A DNA stretch of 64,000 bases from Arthrobacter sp. fls2-241-R2A-200 (GCF_030209745.1 NZ_JARVRJ010000017.1:209674-273673); one strand, 5' to 3'; shown: positions 7,989-15,900, counted from the stretch's first letter. Translations and numbers: made by a program. The notes: generated by a model from the sequence alone, not told the origin.

Positions 7989-9172
7989 AGCACCACCGAA
8001 GCGGTGAGCTTGGAGAGGGGTTCGGCCAACGCGTCGACCAAGGCCGCAAGCTGCTGCACCTGGTCCTTGCTGAGCTCGTTGTAGTAGGCAAAGCCGTCGC
8101 CCTTGGCGTGCTTTTTCAGCTCTGTTTGAAGGGCGGTGAATTTCTCGTCCAGTGAGGCGGCGAGATCCGCATCCTTTTCCTTCAGTGCAGGCTTGAGACT
8201 TTCGAAGGCGATCCGGGCGCCATCAACATTGGCTTGGAAATCCCAGAGGTCGGTGTGGGACCAGATCTCTTCCTCACCGGTGACTTTACCGGTGGCCACT
8301 TCATCGAGGAGTTCCTTGGCGCCGTTGCCGAGCTTGTCCGCCGTCAGTGTCACGGACCGGGTCCGTTGGACCAGATCCTCCGTGGTGGCGATCAAGTTGG
8401 TGGAGACAGCCTGGCGCTCTGCCTGCGTCATAGGGGTGTACCCAGCGGGTGGGAACAGGTCCTTTTCAGCCCGGTGCCAGCCGGTCCATTCCTGCCCCGG
8501 CTCAAGGTCCGCCTCGCGGGCGTCCAACTTCGGGTCAAGGTCACCAAAGGACTCCGCTACGGGCTCGATGCGTTCCCAGTGCATGCGCGTGGCTGCATAG
8601 AGGTCACGGGCTTTGGCGGCGTCTCCGGCAGCGAAGGCAGCGGCGAAGTCTTTGGTCCCCGTGAGTAATTGCTCGCTTTGGTCTTTGACGTAGGCTGCGT
8701 ACTGCTGGGTCCCGGTATCCAGGAGTTTCTGGTGGTCGGCATTGAGGCTGGGCTTGTTGCCCGAGTCCGTGACCTCGAAGGAGCCGCGGATCCCGTCACC
8801 CTGCATGCCCGGTTTGCACGCCGTGGTGTACTTGCCAGCGGAAACGGTGACCACCAAGTTCCGGGTAATGCCCGGGCCGATGTTCTCCACTTCGCCGAGG
8901 ATCCGCAAGCCATCCTCGGCGAGCAGATAGAACTCGGTGATTTCGGTTCCATCGTTCTTCACGGAGAACGTCAGGTTGCCACTCGGGGCGCTGGTGGCAG
9001 ACAGCTTGCACTCGGTTGCGGTGCTGCTCACCTGGATGGGGCCCCCGGTTGCGCTCGCAGGTTTGGCATTGTCCGTGCAACCAGTCAGTACCAAAGGCAC
9101 AGCGACTGCTGCGCCGAGTACGGCAAGCACTCTACGGAATGTGGGCGAAGCGGGCATGGCGGCGCCAGGCAT
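7985..9172 (-). CDS. efeO: Iron uptake lipoprotein EfeO (cupredoxin plus M75 domain)
   Basis: The extracytoplasmic iron-binding component of EfeUOB. A 395-residue protein with a signal sequence ending in the lipobox LTGC (near residue 32), so it is probably a lipoprotein. An N-terminal cupredoxin-like domain (about residues 45-130) is followed by an imelysin/M75 domain from about residue 145, with the HWERIEP and WHRAEKDLF blocks typical of EfeO metal ligands. A good AAAGGA site lies 7-8 nt before the ATG. It sits between efeU (48 bp gap) and efeB (4-nt overlap). Confidence 0.95.
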   Translation of the reverse strand: MPGAAMPASPTFRRVLAVLGAAVAVPLVLTGCTDNAKPASATGGPIQVSSTATECKLSATSAPSGNLTFSVKNDGTEITEFYLLAEDGLRILGEVENIGPGITRNLVVTVSAGKYTTACKPGMQGDGIRGSFEVTDSGNKPSLNADHQKLLDTGTQQYAAYVKDQSEQLLTGTKDFAAAFAAGDAAKARDLYAATRMHWERIEPVAESFGDLDPKLDAREADLEPGQEWTGWHRAEKDLFPPAGYTPMTQAERQAVSTNLIATTEDLVQRTRSVTLTADKLGNGAKELLDEVATGKVTGEEEIWSHTDLWDFQANVDGARIAFESLKPALKEKDADLAASLDEKFTALQTELKKHAKGDGFAYYNELSKDQVQQLAALVDALAEPLSKLTASVVL

Positions 9173-9220
9173 GGGCGTGTCCTTTAGGTTCGAGGGGAAG
9201 CGAGTGTGAGCGGAGCGGGA

Positions 9221-10078
9221 TCAGGGGTGCGCGGTGACCGCGGCAGCCGGACTGCGTACCGGTTGCGCAGCAGGAGACCTATTGGCGCGGATGTACAGGA
9301 ACAGCACGGGAATGACGTACAGCAACCAGACCGTGGCCTCGAGCCAAGTGGTTGCGGGGGAGAAGTTCAGGGTGCCTTTGAGCAAAGTGCCGTACCACGA
9401 CGACGGCGGCACGGCGGCTGAGACGTCGAAGGCCAGGCTGTGCAGGCCTGGGAAGATGCCGGCTTCCTGCAGGTCGTGGACGCCGTAAGCCAACACGCCC
9501 CCGGCGATGATAATCAGTCCAACTCCGGTCCAGGTGAAGAAGCGGCCCAGGTTCACTTTCAGGACTCCCCGGTGCAGCAGGTACCCGAGGCCAGCGGCAG
9601 CCAAGAGACCGAGCAATGCACCCACCAGCGGGAGAGTGCTTGCTCCGGTGGACTGCGCGGCGGCCCAAATGAACAGAGCTGTTTCCAGCCCTTCACGGCC
9701 CACGGCCAGGGCTGCCACCAAGACCAGTCCCCAGGCGGCGCCGTCGGCCGCCTTATCCACGTGCGAGCGCAACTCGCCGCCCAGGCTGCGCGCCGTGCGC
9801 GCCATCCAGAAGACCATCCAGGTCACCAAGGCGACGGCCACTATGGACAGGCCGCCACCGATTGCCTCCTGGGCCTCGAAGGTCAGCCCACGGGGACCGA
9901 AGGTCAGGAGGGCGCCGAATCCAAGGGATACAGCGATAGCGAGGGCAACGCCGGCCCATAGCCTTGGGATCAAGGACTGCCTGCCTGTTTTGACGAGGTA
10001 GGTCATCAGGAGGACAACGACGAGGGATGCCTCGAGGCCTTCGCGCAGGCCGATCAGGAAATTGGCGGTCATGATCAA
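9221..10078 (-). CDS. efeU: Iron permease EfeU (FTR1 family)
   Basis: A 285-residue integral membrane protein with about seven hydrophobic helices. It carries the two REXXE iron-translocation motifs of the OFeT/FTR1 family: REGLE at residues 12-16 and again at residues 128-132. It is the first gene of efeU-efeO-efeB. The start is ATG at 10078, with an in-frame ATG two codons later as an alternative. The upstream region carries a promoter overlapped by an iron box, so expression is predicted to rise under iron limitation. Confidence 0.96.
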   Translation of the reverse strand: MIMTANFLIGLREGLEASLVVVLLMTYLVKTGRQSLIPRLWAGVALAIAVSLGFGALLTFGPRGLTFEAQEAIGGGLSIVAVALVTWMVFWMARTARSLGGELRSHVDKAADGAAWGLVLVAALAVGREGLETALFIWAAAQSTGASTLPLVGALLGLLAAAGLGYLLHRGVLKVNLGRFFTWTGVGLIIIAGGVLAYGVHDLQEAGIFPGLHSLAFDVSAAVPPSSWYGTLLKGTLNFSPATTWLEATVWLLYVIPVLFLYIRANRSPAAQPVRSPAAAVTAHP

Positions 10079-10102
10079 TTCTTTCGCTAAGGGAAGCCGT
10101 AC

Positions 10103-10121
10103 TTAGGCTCGCCTAATAAGA
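10103..10121 (-). promoter_or_regulatory. DtxR/IdeR-type iron box upstream of efeU
   Basis: A perfect palindrome TTAGGC-TC-GCCTAA occupies 10103-10116. Read on the minus strand, TTAGGCGAGCCTAA matches the first 14 positions of the DtxR/IdeR consensus TTAGGTTAGCCTAACCTAA with two mismatches. It starts just after the predicted -10 element, where a bound repressor would block efeU transcription. Iron-loaded DtxR/IdeR repression of efeUOB is the expected outcome. Confidence 0.88.
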
Positions 10122-10122
10122 A

Positions 10123-10150
10123 AGAATACTGTGTGGCGGTCATTACGCAA
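10123..10150 (-). promoter_or_regulatory. Predicted efeU promoter
   Basis: On the minus strand TTGCGT (complement of 10145-10150) and TATTCT (complement of 10123-10128) are separated by 16 bp, a plausible sigma-70-like -35/-10 pair. The iron box abuts its downstream side. The transcript would have a leader of about 35-40 nt before the efeU ATG. Confidence 0.55.
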
Positions 10151-10170
10151 AGTTTTCGTGACGTAATGAC
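10139..10170. repeat. Inverted repeat upstream of efeU
   Basis: Perfect 9-bp arms GTCATTACG (10139-10147) and CGTAATGAC (10162-10170) flank a 14-nt loop. The left arm overlaps the predicted efeU -35 element. It could be a second regulator site or an RNA hairpin ending the minus-strand transcript of the small gene at 10208-10357. It lacks an immediate T-run. Confidence 0.6.
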
Positions 10171-10207
10171 AATACGCTGCTGGGTAGGGGCGCTGCGTCT
10201 TGGCGAT

Positions 10208-10357
10208 CTAGGTGTTTTTGCCCTTGAGGATGAGCAGGAGCTTGAGGCCGACGGCAACTTCGTCCGGGTTATCCGAGGATCGGAGGTCTTCGGCGAACTG
10301 CTGAATGTCGGCCAGCTTGTCACCGGTTGCGGGGCGTAGTTCAGTTGTCACCGTCAC
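10208..10357 (-). CDS. Small hypothetical protein
   Basis: A 49-residue protein if translation starts at the GTG at 10355-10357 (reads VTVTTELRPATGDK...). A longer reading from 10417 adds an unlikely Cys/Arg-rich N-terminus. The body is a short amphipathic helical sequence (IQQFAEDLRSSDNPDEVAVGLKLLLILKG) without a signal peptide. No domain is recognised. Composition looks protein-like, but no strong ribosome binding site is evident. Confidence 0.5.
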   Translation of the reverse strand: MTVTTELRPATGDKLADIQQFAEDLRSSDNPDEVAVGLKLLLILKGKNT

Positions 10358-10453
10358 ACCGTGACAGCACAATCTGAGCGTACGCTGAGGAAGACGACGA
10401 GGGCCGCAGGAGCACAATTGCTCGCTGCGACCCTCGGTGCCTGCGGAACGGAC

Positions 10454-10945
10454 TTAGCTGCGGAAGTTGACGAACTGAAGATCGGCTTCGTCGAACTTCT
10501 TCAGGATATTCATGGTCTCCTGCAGGTCATCGCGGGACTTGGAGGTGACGCGAAGTTCATCGCCCTGAATCTGGGACTTTACTGACTTGGGGGCCTCATC
10601 GCGGATGATCTTGTTGATCTTCTTCGCGATGTCCTGGGCGATGCCCTCCTTGATGGAGCACTCAAGGCGGAACTCCTTACCCGAGGGGAACGGTTCGCCC
10701 TGCTCCAACGATTTCAGTGAGATGCCGCGCTTGATGAGCTTGGACTGGAACACATCCAGGACAGCGAGTACGCGGTCCTCCGAGTTGGCCTTCATCAGGA
10801 TCTTTTCACCGCTGAAATCGATCTCTGCGCCCACGCCCTTGAAGTCGTAACGCTGGGCGATTTCCTTCTGGGACTGATTGAGCGCGTTGGCGACCTCTTG
10901 CTTGTCTACCTTGCTGACGACGTCGAACGTGGATTCGCCTGCCAT
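10454..10945 (-). CDS. yajQ: YajQ family nucleotide-binding protein
   Basis: A 163-residue cytoplasmic protein matching the YajQ/DUF520 family end to end, including the opening STFDVVSKVDKQEVANALNQ and the RYDFKG motif near residue 33. Two ferredoxin-like subdomains follow. Some members (Xanthomonas) bind cyclic di-GMP and others bind nucleotides or RNA; the role in actinobacteria is not known. The gene stands alone with an ATG at 10943-10945. Confidence 0.93.
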   Translation of the reverse strand: MAGESTFDVVSKVDKQEVANALNQSQKEIAQRYDFKGVGAEIDFSGEKILMKANSEDRVLAVLDVFQSKLIKRGISLKSLEQGEPFPSGKEFRLECSIKEGIAQDIAKKINKIIRDEAPKSVKSQIQGDELRVTSKSRDDLQETMNILKKFDEADLQFVNFRS

Positions 10946-11123
10946 GACTCTCCTTAGGTTGGGGGCCCTGTAAGGGCGGTTGGTCTGGCATCCAGCCTAG
11001 TACGGACAGCGACTGTTGGAACGGTGGACAGCTTTCACAGTTCGCTCACAGCACACGCTTGGCTGGAACCGAGGACCTGCCCGGAGAGTTGTACCAAGTT
11101 GAAGAGCACAACCGGAGGTAAGC

Positions 11124-11390
11124 ATGAGCACCAAGGCCGTCCGTTACGTCGGTAAGTCCGCCTCTGCGGCAGCGGGTTCTATCGGCACGGCAGCAGTAGC
11201 GGCAGCAAGTGTGGTCGCTGCAGCCGCCGTCGCGGCATCCATAGTCCTCAGCCCCGTCCCTAACGCCGACGCGCGAATGGACGGCATCCACACTGATCTG
11301 CTCCGTGCTGTGCAGCTAAACCAGATCACCGCCGAGCAGGCCCAAAAGTTCGAAGCGAGGCTTGCTGGCCGAATCCTCGGGCAGGCTTGA
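11124..11390 (+). CDS. Small Ala-rich membrane-associated protein
   Basis: An 88-residue protein with one long Ala/Val/Ser-rich hydrophobic stretch (about residues 14-46) that could be a membrane anchor. A short polar C-terminal helix follows (HTDLLRAVQLNQITAEQAQKFEARLAGRIL). A CCGGAGG site lies 6-8 nt before the ATG, so translation is well supported. No family recognised. It is followed by tRNA-Tyr on the same strand. Confidence 0.65.
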   Translation: MSTKAVRYVGKSASAAAGSIGTAAVAAASVVAAAAVAASIVLSPVPNADARMDGIHTDLLRAVQLNQITAEQAQKFEARLAGRILGQA

Positions 11391-11518
11391 AATACCGAAG
11401 CCTCGAGGCCCGGGTTTGCCGATTAGATTCTTCGCGGGAAGTTCTGTAAGGTTGTCTCTGCCTTCGGTTACCGGATCGGAAAGAAATGGTCTCCGGAAGT
11501 GATCTTCTTTTGAAGTTC

Positions 11519-11600
11519 GGCAGATTACCCGAGCGGCCAAAGGGGGCTGACTGTAAATCAGCTGGCAACGCCTACGGGGGTTCGAATCCCTCATCTGCCA
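11519..11600 (+). tRNA. tRNA-Tyr (GTA)
   Basis: A type II tRNA with a long variable arm. The acceptor strands GGCAGAT (11519-11525) and ATCTGCC (11593-11599) pair fully, with A11600 as discriminator. The anticodon GTA is at 11553-11555, and the T-arm carries GGTTCGAATCC. The 3' CCA is not encoded. A strong terminator follows within 10 nt. Confidence 0.96.
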
Positions 11601-11606
11601 CCCAAG

Positions 11607-11642
11607 AAAAATCCCCGGAACCACTGGTTCCGGGGATTTTTT
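11607..11642. terminator. Bidirectional terminator after tRNA-Tyr
   Basis: A perfect 15-16 bp stem (AAAAATCCCCGGAACC and its complement, 3-nt loop) has A/T runs on both flanks. It can end the tRNA-Tyr transcript on the plus strand and the potassium channel transcript arriving from the minus strand. Confidence 0.93.
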
Positions 11643-11674
11643 GTGCTGCGTCGAATTCCGGATTATCGTCCGCG

Positions 11675-12427
11675 TTAGCCTTGGGCTTTTCGGAGCTCGG
11701 CGATTTCCTTGCGCAGGGCGGCGATCTCGATGATCAGGTCCGCCAGTTCAGCCCGGACAGGTTCTTCGGCGGCAACCAGCTTTTCTTCCGCCGCCGCTGC
11801 AACACCCTCGGCGTTCTCCTCGATCCGCTGAACGAGCCAGGAAGCAATGGCTGCGGTGACGATACCCAGGACGGCGATGCCGCTCATCATGAGAGCGGCA
11901 GCGACTATCCGGCCGATGGGCGTTACCGGATAGAGGTCTCCGTAGCCGACGGTAGTGATGGTGGTGATGGCCCACCAGGCGGCATCCCCAAAGTTGAGGA
12001 TCTTTGCGCCTGGAGCATTCTGCTCCACATCAAGCACCCCTAAGGCGCCAATGAGGACCAGCATGGAAGCCGACCCTGCGACGTATGTTGCGACGCGTCC
12101 CCGCAGCGACTCGCCGACCGTGCGCTGCAGGACTGAGAGCAGGGTGACCAACCGGAGCAGCCGGAGTGGACGAAAGAAGGGGAGCACCACAATCAGGAGT
12201 TCGTGCAGGTTCCGGATGAACCACCGCCAACGGTCCTCGGCAAGCCAGAGGTTGATGAAGTAGTCCAGGGCAAAAATGCCCCAGGTAATCCACAGGACAA
12301 TCTCGAACGGCGTGCCGGCGGGCCCTTCCACCCGGCCGATGACTTGCCACGCATAAGCCGTGAGGAAGATCAGGGCCGTGGCCATCAGGGGCCATTCAAC
12401 GAGGGCCCGGTATCGCGCTTGGGTCAT
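11675..12427 (-). CDS. Voltage-gated-like potassium channel
   Basis: A 250-residue ion channel. Hydrophobic segments S1-S4 span about residues 10-100, with a reduced S4 (FFRPLRLLRLVTLL, residues 84-97) carrying three Arg. S5, the pore loop with selectivity filter TVGYGD (159-164) and S6 follow. The last 55 residues form an acidic, heptad-like helix (EIAALRKEIAELRKAQ) that probably tetramerises as a coiled coil. No RCK domain is present. The 91-residue gene at 12498 lies 70 bp upstream in the same direction. Confidence 0.92.
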   Translation of the reverse strand: MTQARYRALVEWPLMATALIFLTAYAWQVIGRVEGPAGTPFEIVLWITWGIFALDYFINLWLAEDRWRWFIRNLHELLIVVLPFFRPLRLLRLVTLLSVLQRTVGESLRGRVATYVAGSASMLVLIGALGVLDVEQNAPGAKILNFGDAAWWAITTITTVGYGDLYPVTPIGRIVAAALMMSGIAVLGIVTAAIASWLVQRIEENAEGVAAAAEEKLVAAEEPVRAELADLIIEIAALRKEIAELRKAQG

Positions 12428-12467
12428 AGGGGAATTTTAGTCACTGCTCTTTGGTGACCCCTTGCCC

Positions 12468-12503
12468 GGTTCAACCCTGTCAGGCGGTCCAACCCTGTCA
12501 GGC
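12468..12503. repeat. Tandem duplication 2 x 18 bp spanning a stop codon
   Basis: Two abutting 18-bp units (12468-12485, 12486-12503; GGT-T/C-CAACCCTGTCAGGC) differ at one base. The second unit contains the stop codon (complement of TCA at 12498-12500) and last codon of the minus-strand gene ending at 12498. The 3' end of that gene has therefore been copied into the downstream spacer. Confidence 0.88.
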
Positions 12504-12773
12504 GACGGGAAGCTCCAGCCAATATCCGTCCAAGTGGTGTACCAACTGCCGCCCCAGCCCACCTTTGAGTTGGATCCAGAGGGTGCTTCGGTCCTCTGTC
12601 ATGCCGTCGATGGTGCCCTCGATGCGGTTGCCTCGCGCATCGCAAAGCACGATCTCCTGGTGTCGGGCGAGTTCGGGCCACACTTCCGCGTGGCCTCTCT
12701 CGGTCTGAAGCGTGCTCAAAGTTCCTCCTTGAATGCCGGCGTATGTCCGAGGATTAATACGAGTTCCAGACAT
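12498..12773 (-). CDS. Conserved hypothetical protein
   Basis: A 91-residue soluble protein. Residues 20-90 are predicted mostly beta: an acidic VWPELARHQEIVLCDARGNRIEGTIDGMTEDRSTLWIQLKGGLGRQLVHHLDGYWLELPV block reminiscent of a small beta-barrel. No domain is assigned. It is divergent from the thioesterase gene, with 74 bp between, and precedes the potassium channel gene. Confidence 0.6.
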   Translation of the reverse strand: MSGTRINPRTYAGIQGGTLSTLQTERGHAEVWPELARHQEIVLCDARGNRIEGTIDGMTEDRSTLWIQLKGGLGRQLVHHLDGYWLELPVA

Positions 12774-12820
12774 TCTGCACGGAATTTATGAACCGGGGGT
12801 AAACGAAGAAAGTTCCAGAT

Positions 12821-12842
12821 CATGTTACCGACCGGTAACATG
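12821..12842. promoter_or_regulatory. Perfect palindrome before thioesterase gene
   Basis: Ten-bp arms CATGTTACCG (12821-12830) and CGGTAACATG (12833-12842) with a 2-bp spacer end 5 bp before the thioesterase ATG. The perfect symmetry and placement between two divergent genes fit a dimeric repressor site, perhaps for a TetR-type lipid regulator. No cognate regulator is next to it. Confidence 0.7.
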
Positions 12843-12847
12843 ACTGC

Positions 12848-13393
12848 ATGCACCTGCTTCTTCGCACCCTCATGTTGTTGTTCACTTCCAGCAAACGGTC
12901 CGCTCTGGGCGTGTGGGAACCGTCGTCGTTGGAGTTGAGGGTCCTCCCCACGGACATCGACATCGCCATGCACGTCAATAACGGCATGTATTTCTCCCTC
13001 ATGGACCTGGGGCGCTTCGATCTCATGGTGCGCAGCGGCATCTGGCGGCGTATGCGCAGGCGCGGCTGGACTCCTGTGGCCGCCGGTGAAACCATCGCGT
13101 TCCGGAAGTCCCTGCAGCTATGGCAGAAGTACAGCATCGAAACCCGGATTATCGGGCTGGACACCAAAGCGATCTACTTTGAGCAGCGCATGGTGGTGGA
13201 GGGGGAGATTTACGCGCGTGCGCACATTGCCACGCGTTTGGTCAGCAAGGGTAAGCCTGTCACCCAAGAAGAGATCATCCAGGAGTTCGGGGCCCCTCCC
13301 TCGGATCTGGAACTTCCCGCATGGATTCACGAGTGGCGCGGAAACAACGCCCTCCCCGGGGCGCGTCGCTCCGCGCCTCATGACTGGAACTAG
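12848..13393 (+). CDS. Hotdog-fold thioesterase, THEM6-like
   Basis: A 181-residue protein of the acyl-CoA thioesterase (4HBT) superfamily. The block DIDIAMHVNNGMYFSLMDLGRFDLMVRSG around residues 36-64 holds the conserved Asp/His/Asn region of hotdog thioesterases, and the overall pattern resembles the THEM6/YbgC branch. The substrate is unknown. No Shine-Dalgarno is seen, because a palindrome occupies the space just before ATG 12848. That suggests a leaderless transcript or a start slightly downstream. The 3' end overlaps the convergent ABC permease gene by 4 nt. Confidence 0.8.
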   Translation: MHLLLRTLMLLFTSSKRSALGVWEPSSLELRVLPTDIDIAMHVNNGMYFSLMDLGRFDLMVRSGIWRRMRRRGWTPVAAGETIAFRKSLQLWQKYSIETRIIGLDTKAIYFEQRMVVEGEIYARAHIATRLVSKGKPVTQEEIIQEFGAPPSDLELPAWIHEWRGNNALPGARRSAPHDWN

Positions 13394-14190
13394 ACGCCCA
13401 CATCCCGTCGTTTCAGCGCCAGCGCGGCAATAACGATGAGGGCAGCGGAGATCCCCAGCAGTCCGGTCGCGGCTCCCCAATCAGCCCCGTTCGCCACCGG
13501 CGAGTTGCCGTAAGCCCAGTGATACGGCGAAAGATTCAGAAGCCATCCGACGTCGGGGCTCTGCCGCCCCACCGCATTGAAGACATACCCGATAACCGCG
13601 ACGGCCGCCCCGGCTGCGATGCCATAAACCTTGCGCCCGGTCAGCGCGCCAAAGCACAGCGCCGCCGTACCGCTGAGCAACGCCAAGGAGGCGAACAGCA
13701 CCGTCGCGCCGAAAAGATGGCCGACGTCGATTTTCAGTTGCGAGGGTCCGTTCAGTCCCAGCACCAAGAGGAAGACGACGGCGGAGAGAACCGCGACGCG
13801 GACCAGCAGGGCCAACGCACGTTCCCAGACCACCTGGATCCGGGTCACACTGTGCGCGAGGGTCAACTCCAACAGCCCTGACTCTTCGTCCCCACCCACT
13901 GCACCTGCGCCCCAACTGACGGAAGCCATGGACATGAGGAGGAATCCGATGAGCCCGAAGAGGGTGGCTTGTGTGTAGCCGGGCCCGGTGGCGATCTGGT
14001 CGTAATTCAGCGCCTTGGTCATTCCCGCGGGCAGGGCATTGATGAGGTCCTGCATCTGGGAGCTGCCGCCAATGGAGGGGAAGATGGGCAGATACAGCAT
14101 GCAGGCCGCTGTGAGGCCCAGGGCCCAGCCGAGGGTCGAGCGCCACGAATCGGTCAGCGCTTTGGTAAACAGAGGCAAGTAACTAGGCAT
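13390..14190 (-). CDS. ABC-2 type exporter permease
   Basis: The membrane subunit of a two-gene ABC exporter. Starting at ATG 14190 (MPSYLPLFTKALTD...) gives 266 residues with six or more hydrophobic helices: an N-terminal helix at residues 18-38 and the rest from about 80 to the C-terminus. This start overlaps the ATPase stop by 8 nt. The in-frame upstream start at 14235 would bury the N-terminus inside the ATPase gene and is less likely. A GGAGCC sequence precedes the ATG. Order tetR-ATPase-permease suggests drug or lipid export controlled by the regulator. Confidence 0.88.
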   Translation of the reverse strand: MPSYLPLFTKALTDSWRSTLGWALGLTAACMLYLPIFPSIGGSSQMQDLINALPAGMTKALNYDQIATGPGYTQATLFGLIGFLLMSMASVSWGAGAVGGDEESGLLELTLAHSVTRIQVVWERALALLVRVAVLSAVVFLLVLGLNGPSQLKIDVGHLFGATVLFASLALLSGTAALCFGALTGRKVYGIAAGAAVAVIGYVFNAVGRQSPDVGWLLNLSPYHWAYGNSPVANGADWGAATGLLGISAALIVIAALALKRRDVGV

Positions 14191-15169
14191 GGTGGGCTCC
14201 TTCCCGCACGCTGGACGGCTTGGGGGTATCCTCACGACTCGGAGAGCCCTTTGCGTAGAGGGTCAGCACGGCTTCCTCGAGGTCCGGTTCTTCCAGGACC
14301 AGTTCGCTGAGATTGAGGTGGGCCAACGCTTGGACCAAGGCTTGGACCTGCCCTGACAGGGTGGCTCTCGCCTCCACCGATTTGCCGGTGTGACCGCTCG
14401 GTGGCGATTCCCGCAGCACCACACTGTCCACGCCCGGCACCCGGGCCAGCAGCGTGCCGACGTCGTGCGCATCAGTGCCGGCGGCAGTGAACTTGACCTG
14501 CCGCACCGCCGCTGTCCTGAGGGCTTCGACAGTGGAGATGGTGACGATTTCGCCGTCGCGCAGTATCGCTACGGCGTCGGCAGTCAACTGCACTTCACTG
14601 AGCACATGCGAGCTGAGGAAGACAGTGGCCCCGCGGTCCATGGCCTCGCCGATCATGGCGTGGAATTGTTGCTGGACCAGCGGATCCAGGCCGCTGGTGG
14701 GCTCATCGAGGATCAACAGCTCGGGGCGGTGCATGAATGCCTGCAGGAGGCCAAGCTTCTGTTTGTTGCCCTTGGACAGTTTCCGGGTCTGGCGGTCCAG
14801 GTCCAGGCCAAGGCGCTCGGCGAGTTCCTCGACGTACCGGGGATCCACAGAACCGCTGATAGCCGCGAAGTGTTCCACCATGCGGCGCCCCGTGGTCCTG
14901 TTCTCCAGGTGCAGTTCACCGGGAAGGTATCCGATTCTGCGGCGCAACGCTGTCCCGCCCTGTTGTGGATCCTGCCCGAGGACGGAAATGGTTCCCGCGC
15001 TGGGCCGGATGATGTCCAGGAGGCAGCGCATGGTGGTGGTCTTACCCGCGCCGTTGGGGCCGATGACTCCGAACACCGTTCCGGGTTCCACGGCGAAATC
15101 CAGCCCGTGCAACACCTCCCGGCGTCCGAACCTCTTGCGTAACCCTTCGACGACGATTGCCTGGGTCAC
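14183..15169 (-). CDS. ABC exporter ATP-binding protein
   Basis: A 328-residue ATPase. Walker A GPNGAGKTT is near residue 40, signature LSKGNKQKLGLLQAF near residue 135, Walker B LLILDEPTSGLDPL near residue 157, and the switch His in SSHVLSE. A C-terminal extension of about 110 residues follows the core, as in DrrA/CcmA-type exporters. The start is GTG at 15167-15169, overlapping the tetR stop as GTGA, so the genes are translationally coupled. It works with the permease at 13390-14190. Confidence 0.92.
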   Translation of the reverse strand: MTQAIVVEGLRKRFGRREVLHGLDFAVEPGTVFGVIGPNGAGKTTTMRCLLDIIRPSAGTISVLGQDPQQGGTALRRRIGYLPGELHLENRTTGRRMVEHFAAISGSVDPRYVEELAERLGLDLDRQTRKLSKGNKQKLGLLQAFMHRPELLILDEPTSGLDPLVQQQFHAMIGEAMDRGATVFLSSHVLSEVQLTADAVAILRDGEIVTISTVEALRTAAVRQVKFTAAGTDAHDVGTLLARVPGVDSVVLRESPPSGHTGKSVEARATLSGQVQALVQALAHLNLSELVLEEPDLEEAVLTLYAKGSPSREDTPKPSSVREGAHHA

Positions 15170-15864
15170 GGGGCATGCTCCCTTCCTTGGGTGGTTGCGT
15201 TGTTGTGTTGCAGGGCATCCCGGGCCGCGTCCAGGAAACGCGCATCTGCGTAAAAGCCGTGGGTGTAAATGTCCAAGGCCGGGAGGGTCAGTTGTCGCAG
15301 CAGGTCCGGGCTGATTCCCCCGGTTTCGCTGGCGTCAGTGCCTGGGCCGGAGTCGGTGCCCAGCGCCCGGGAGAGGTGCCGCCCCAGGACCAGCATCGCG
15401 AGGCTGTTGGAGGCAATGATCACCGCGGTGGACCGGACATCTTCGAAGTCCCGAATGGTGCCGGCCTCGATGCCGGCCTCAATGATCCCTTGGGTTTGGT
15501 CCACGACGGCGTCAAAGAAAGCGTTTCCGGCGTCGGACTCATCGCCGAGCGAGCGGCGGATATAGGCGATCTCGTCCGCATACTGACCCGGATGGTTCAG
15601 GTAGTCCTGGATGAGGTGCCTTGTTGAGGACGGGTCCGCTTTTTCCTTGCCTTGGCTGGCGGTTTGGGCAAGGACGTGCTGGTCGCAGGCTTGCCGGAGG
15701 CCTTCTTTGCTGCCGAAGTGGTGGATCACCAATCCGGGGCTGACACCTGCGTCAGCGGCCACCGCGCGTACTGTGGCTCGGGAGAAACCATCGCGGCCGA
15801 AGAGGGCGATGGCCGCATCCCGGATGCGGGCCCTCGTCGTCAGATCTTCCACCGTTGAACGCAT
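15166..15864 (-). CDS. TetR family repressor of the ABC exporter
   Basis: A 232-residue regulator with an N-terminal helix-turn-helix (RARIRDAAIALFGRDGFSRATVRAVAADAGVSPGLVIHHFGSKEGL, residues 10-55), followed by a helical ligand-binding domain. It is the first gene of the tetR-ATPase-permease operon and presumably represses it, with an exported compound as inducer. The mRNA is probably leaderless, because the predicted -10 lies 8 bp before the ATG. Confidence 0.9.
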   Translation of the reverse strand: MRSTVEDLTTRARIRDAAIALFGRDGFSRATVRAVAADAGVSPGLVIHHFGSKEGLRQACDQHVLAQTASQGKEKADPSSTRHLIQDYLNHPGQYADEIAYIRRSLGDESDAGNAFFDAVVDQTQGIIEAGIEAGTIRDFEDVRSTAVIIASNSLAMLVLGRHLSRALGTDSGPGTDASETGGISPDLLRQLTLPALDIYTHGFYADARFLDAARDALQHNNATTQGREHAP

Positions 15865-15871
15865 GTTTTAT

Positions 15872-15900
15872 ATACTAAACACTTGTTCAATCAGCAGCAA
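15872..15900 (-). promoter_or_regulatory. tetR operon promoter with overlapping operator-like palindrome
   Basis: On the minus strand TTGCTG (complement of 15895-15900) and TAGTAT (complement of 15872-15877) are 17 bp apart. Transcription would begin at or next to the A of the ATG at 15864. An imperfect palindrome (15875-15890, arms related to TTGAACA) lies between and over these elements, suiting autorepression by TetR. Confidence 0.6.

Noticed and set aside
10441..10465. CTGCGGAA direct repeat at the yajQ end as another terminus duplication
   Set aside because: Only 8 bp match within a 17-bp period, too little to separate from chance.
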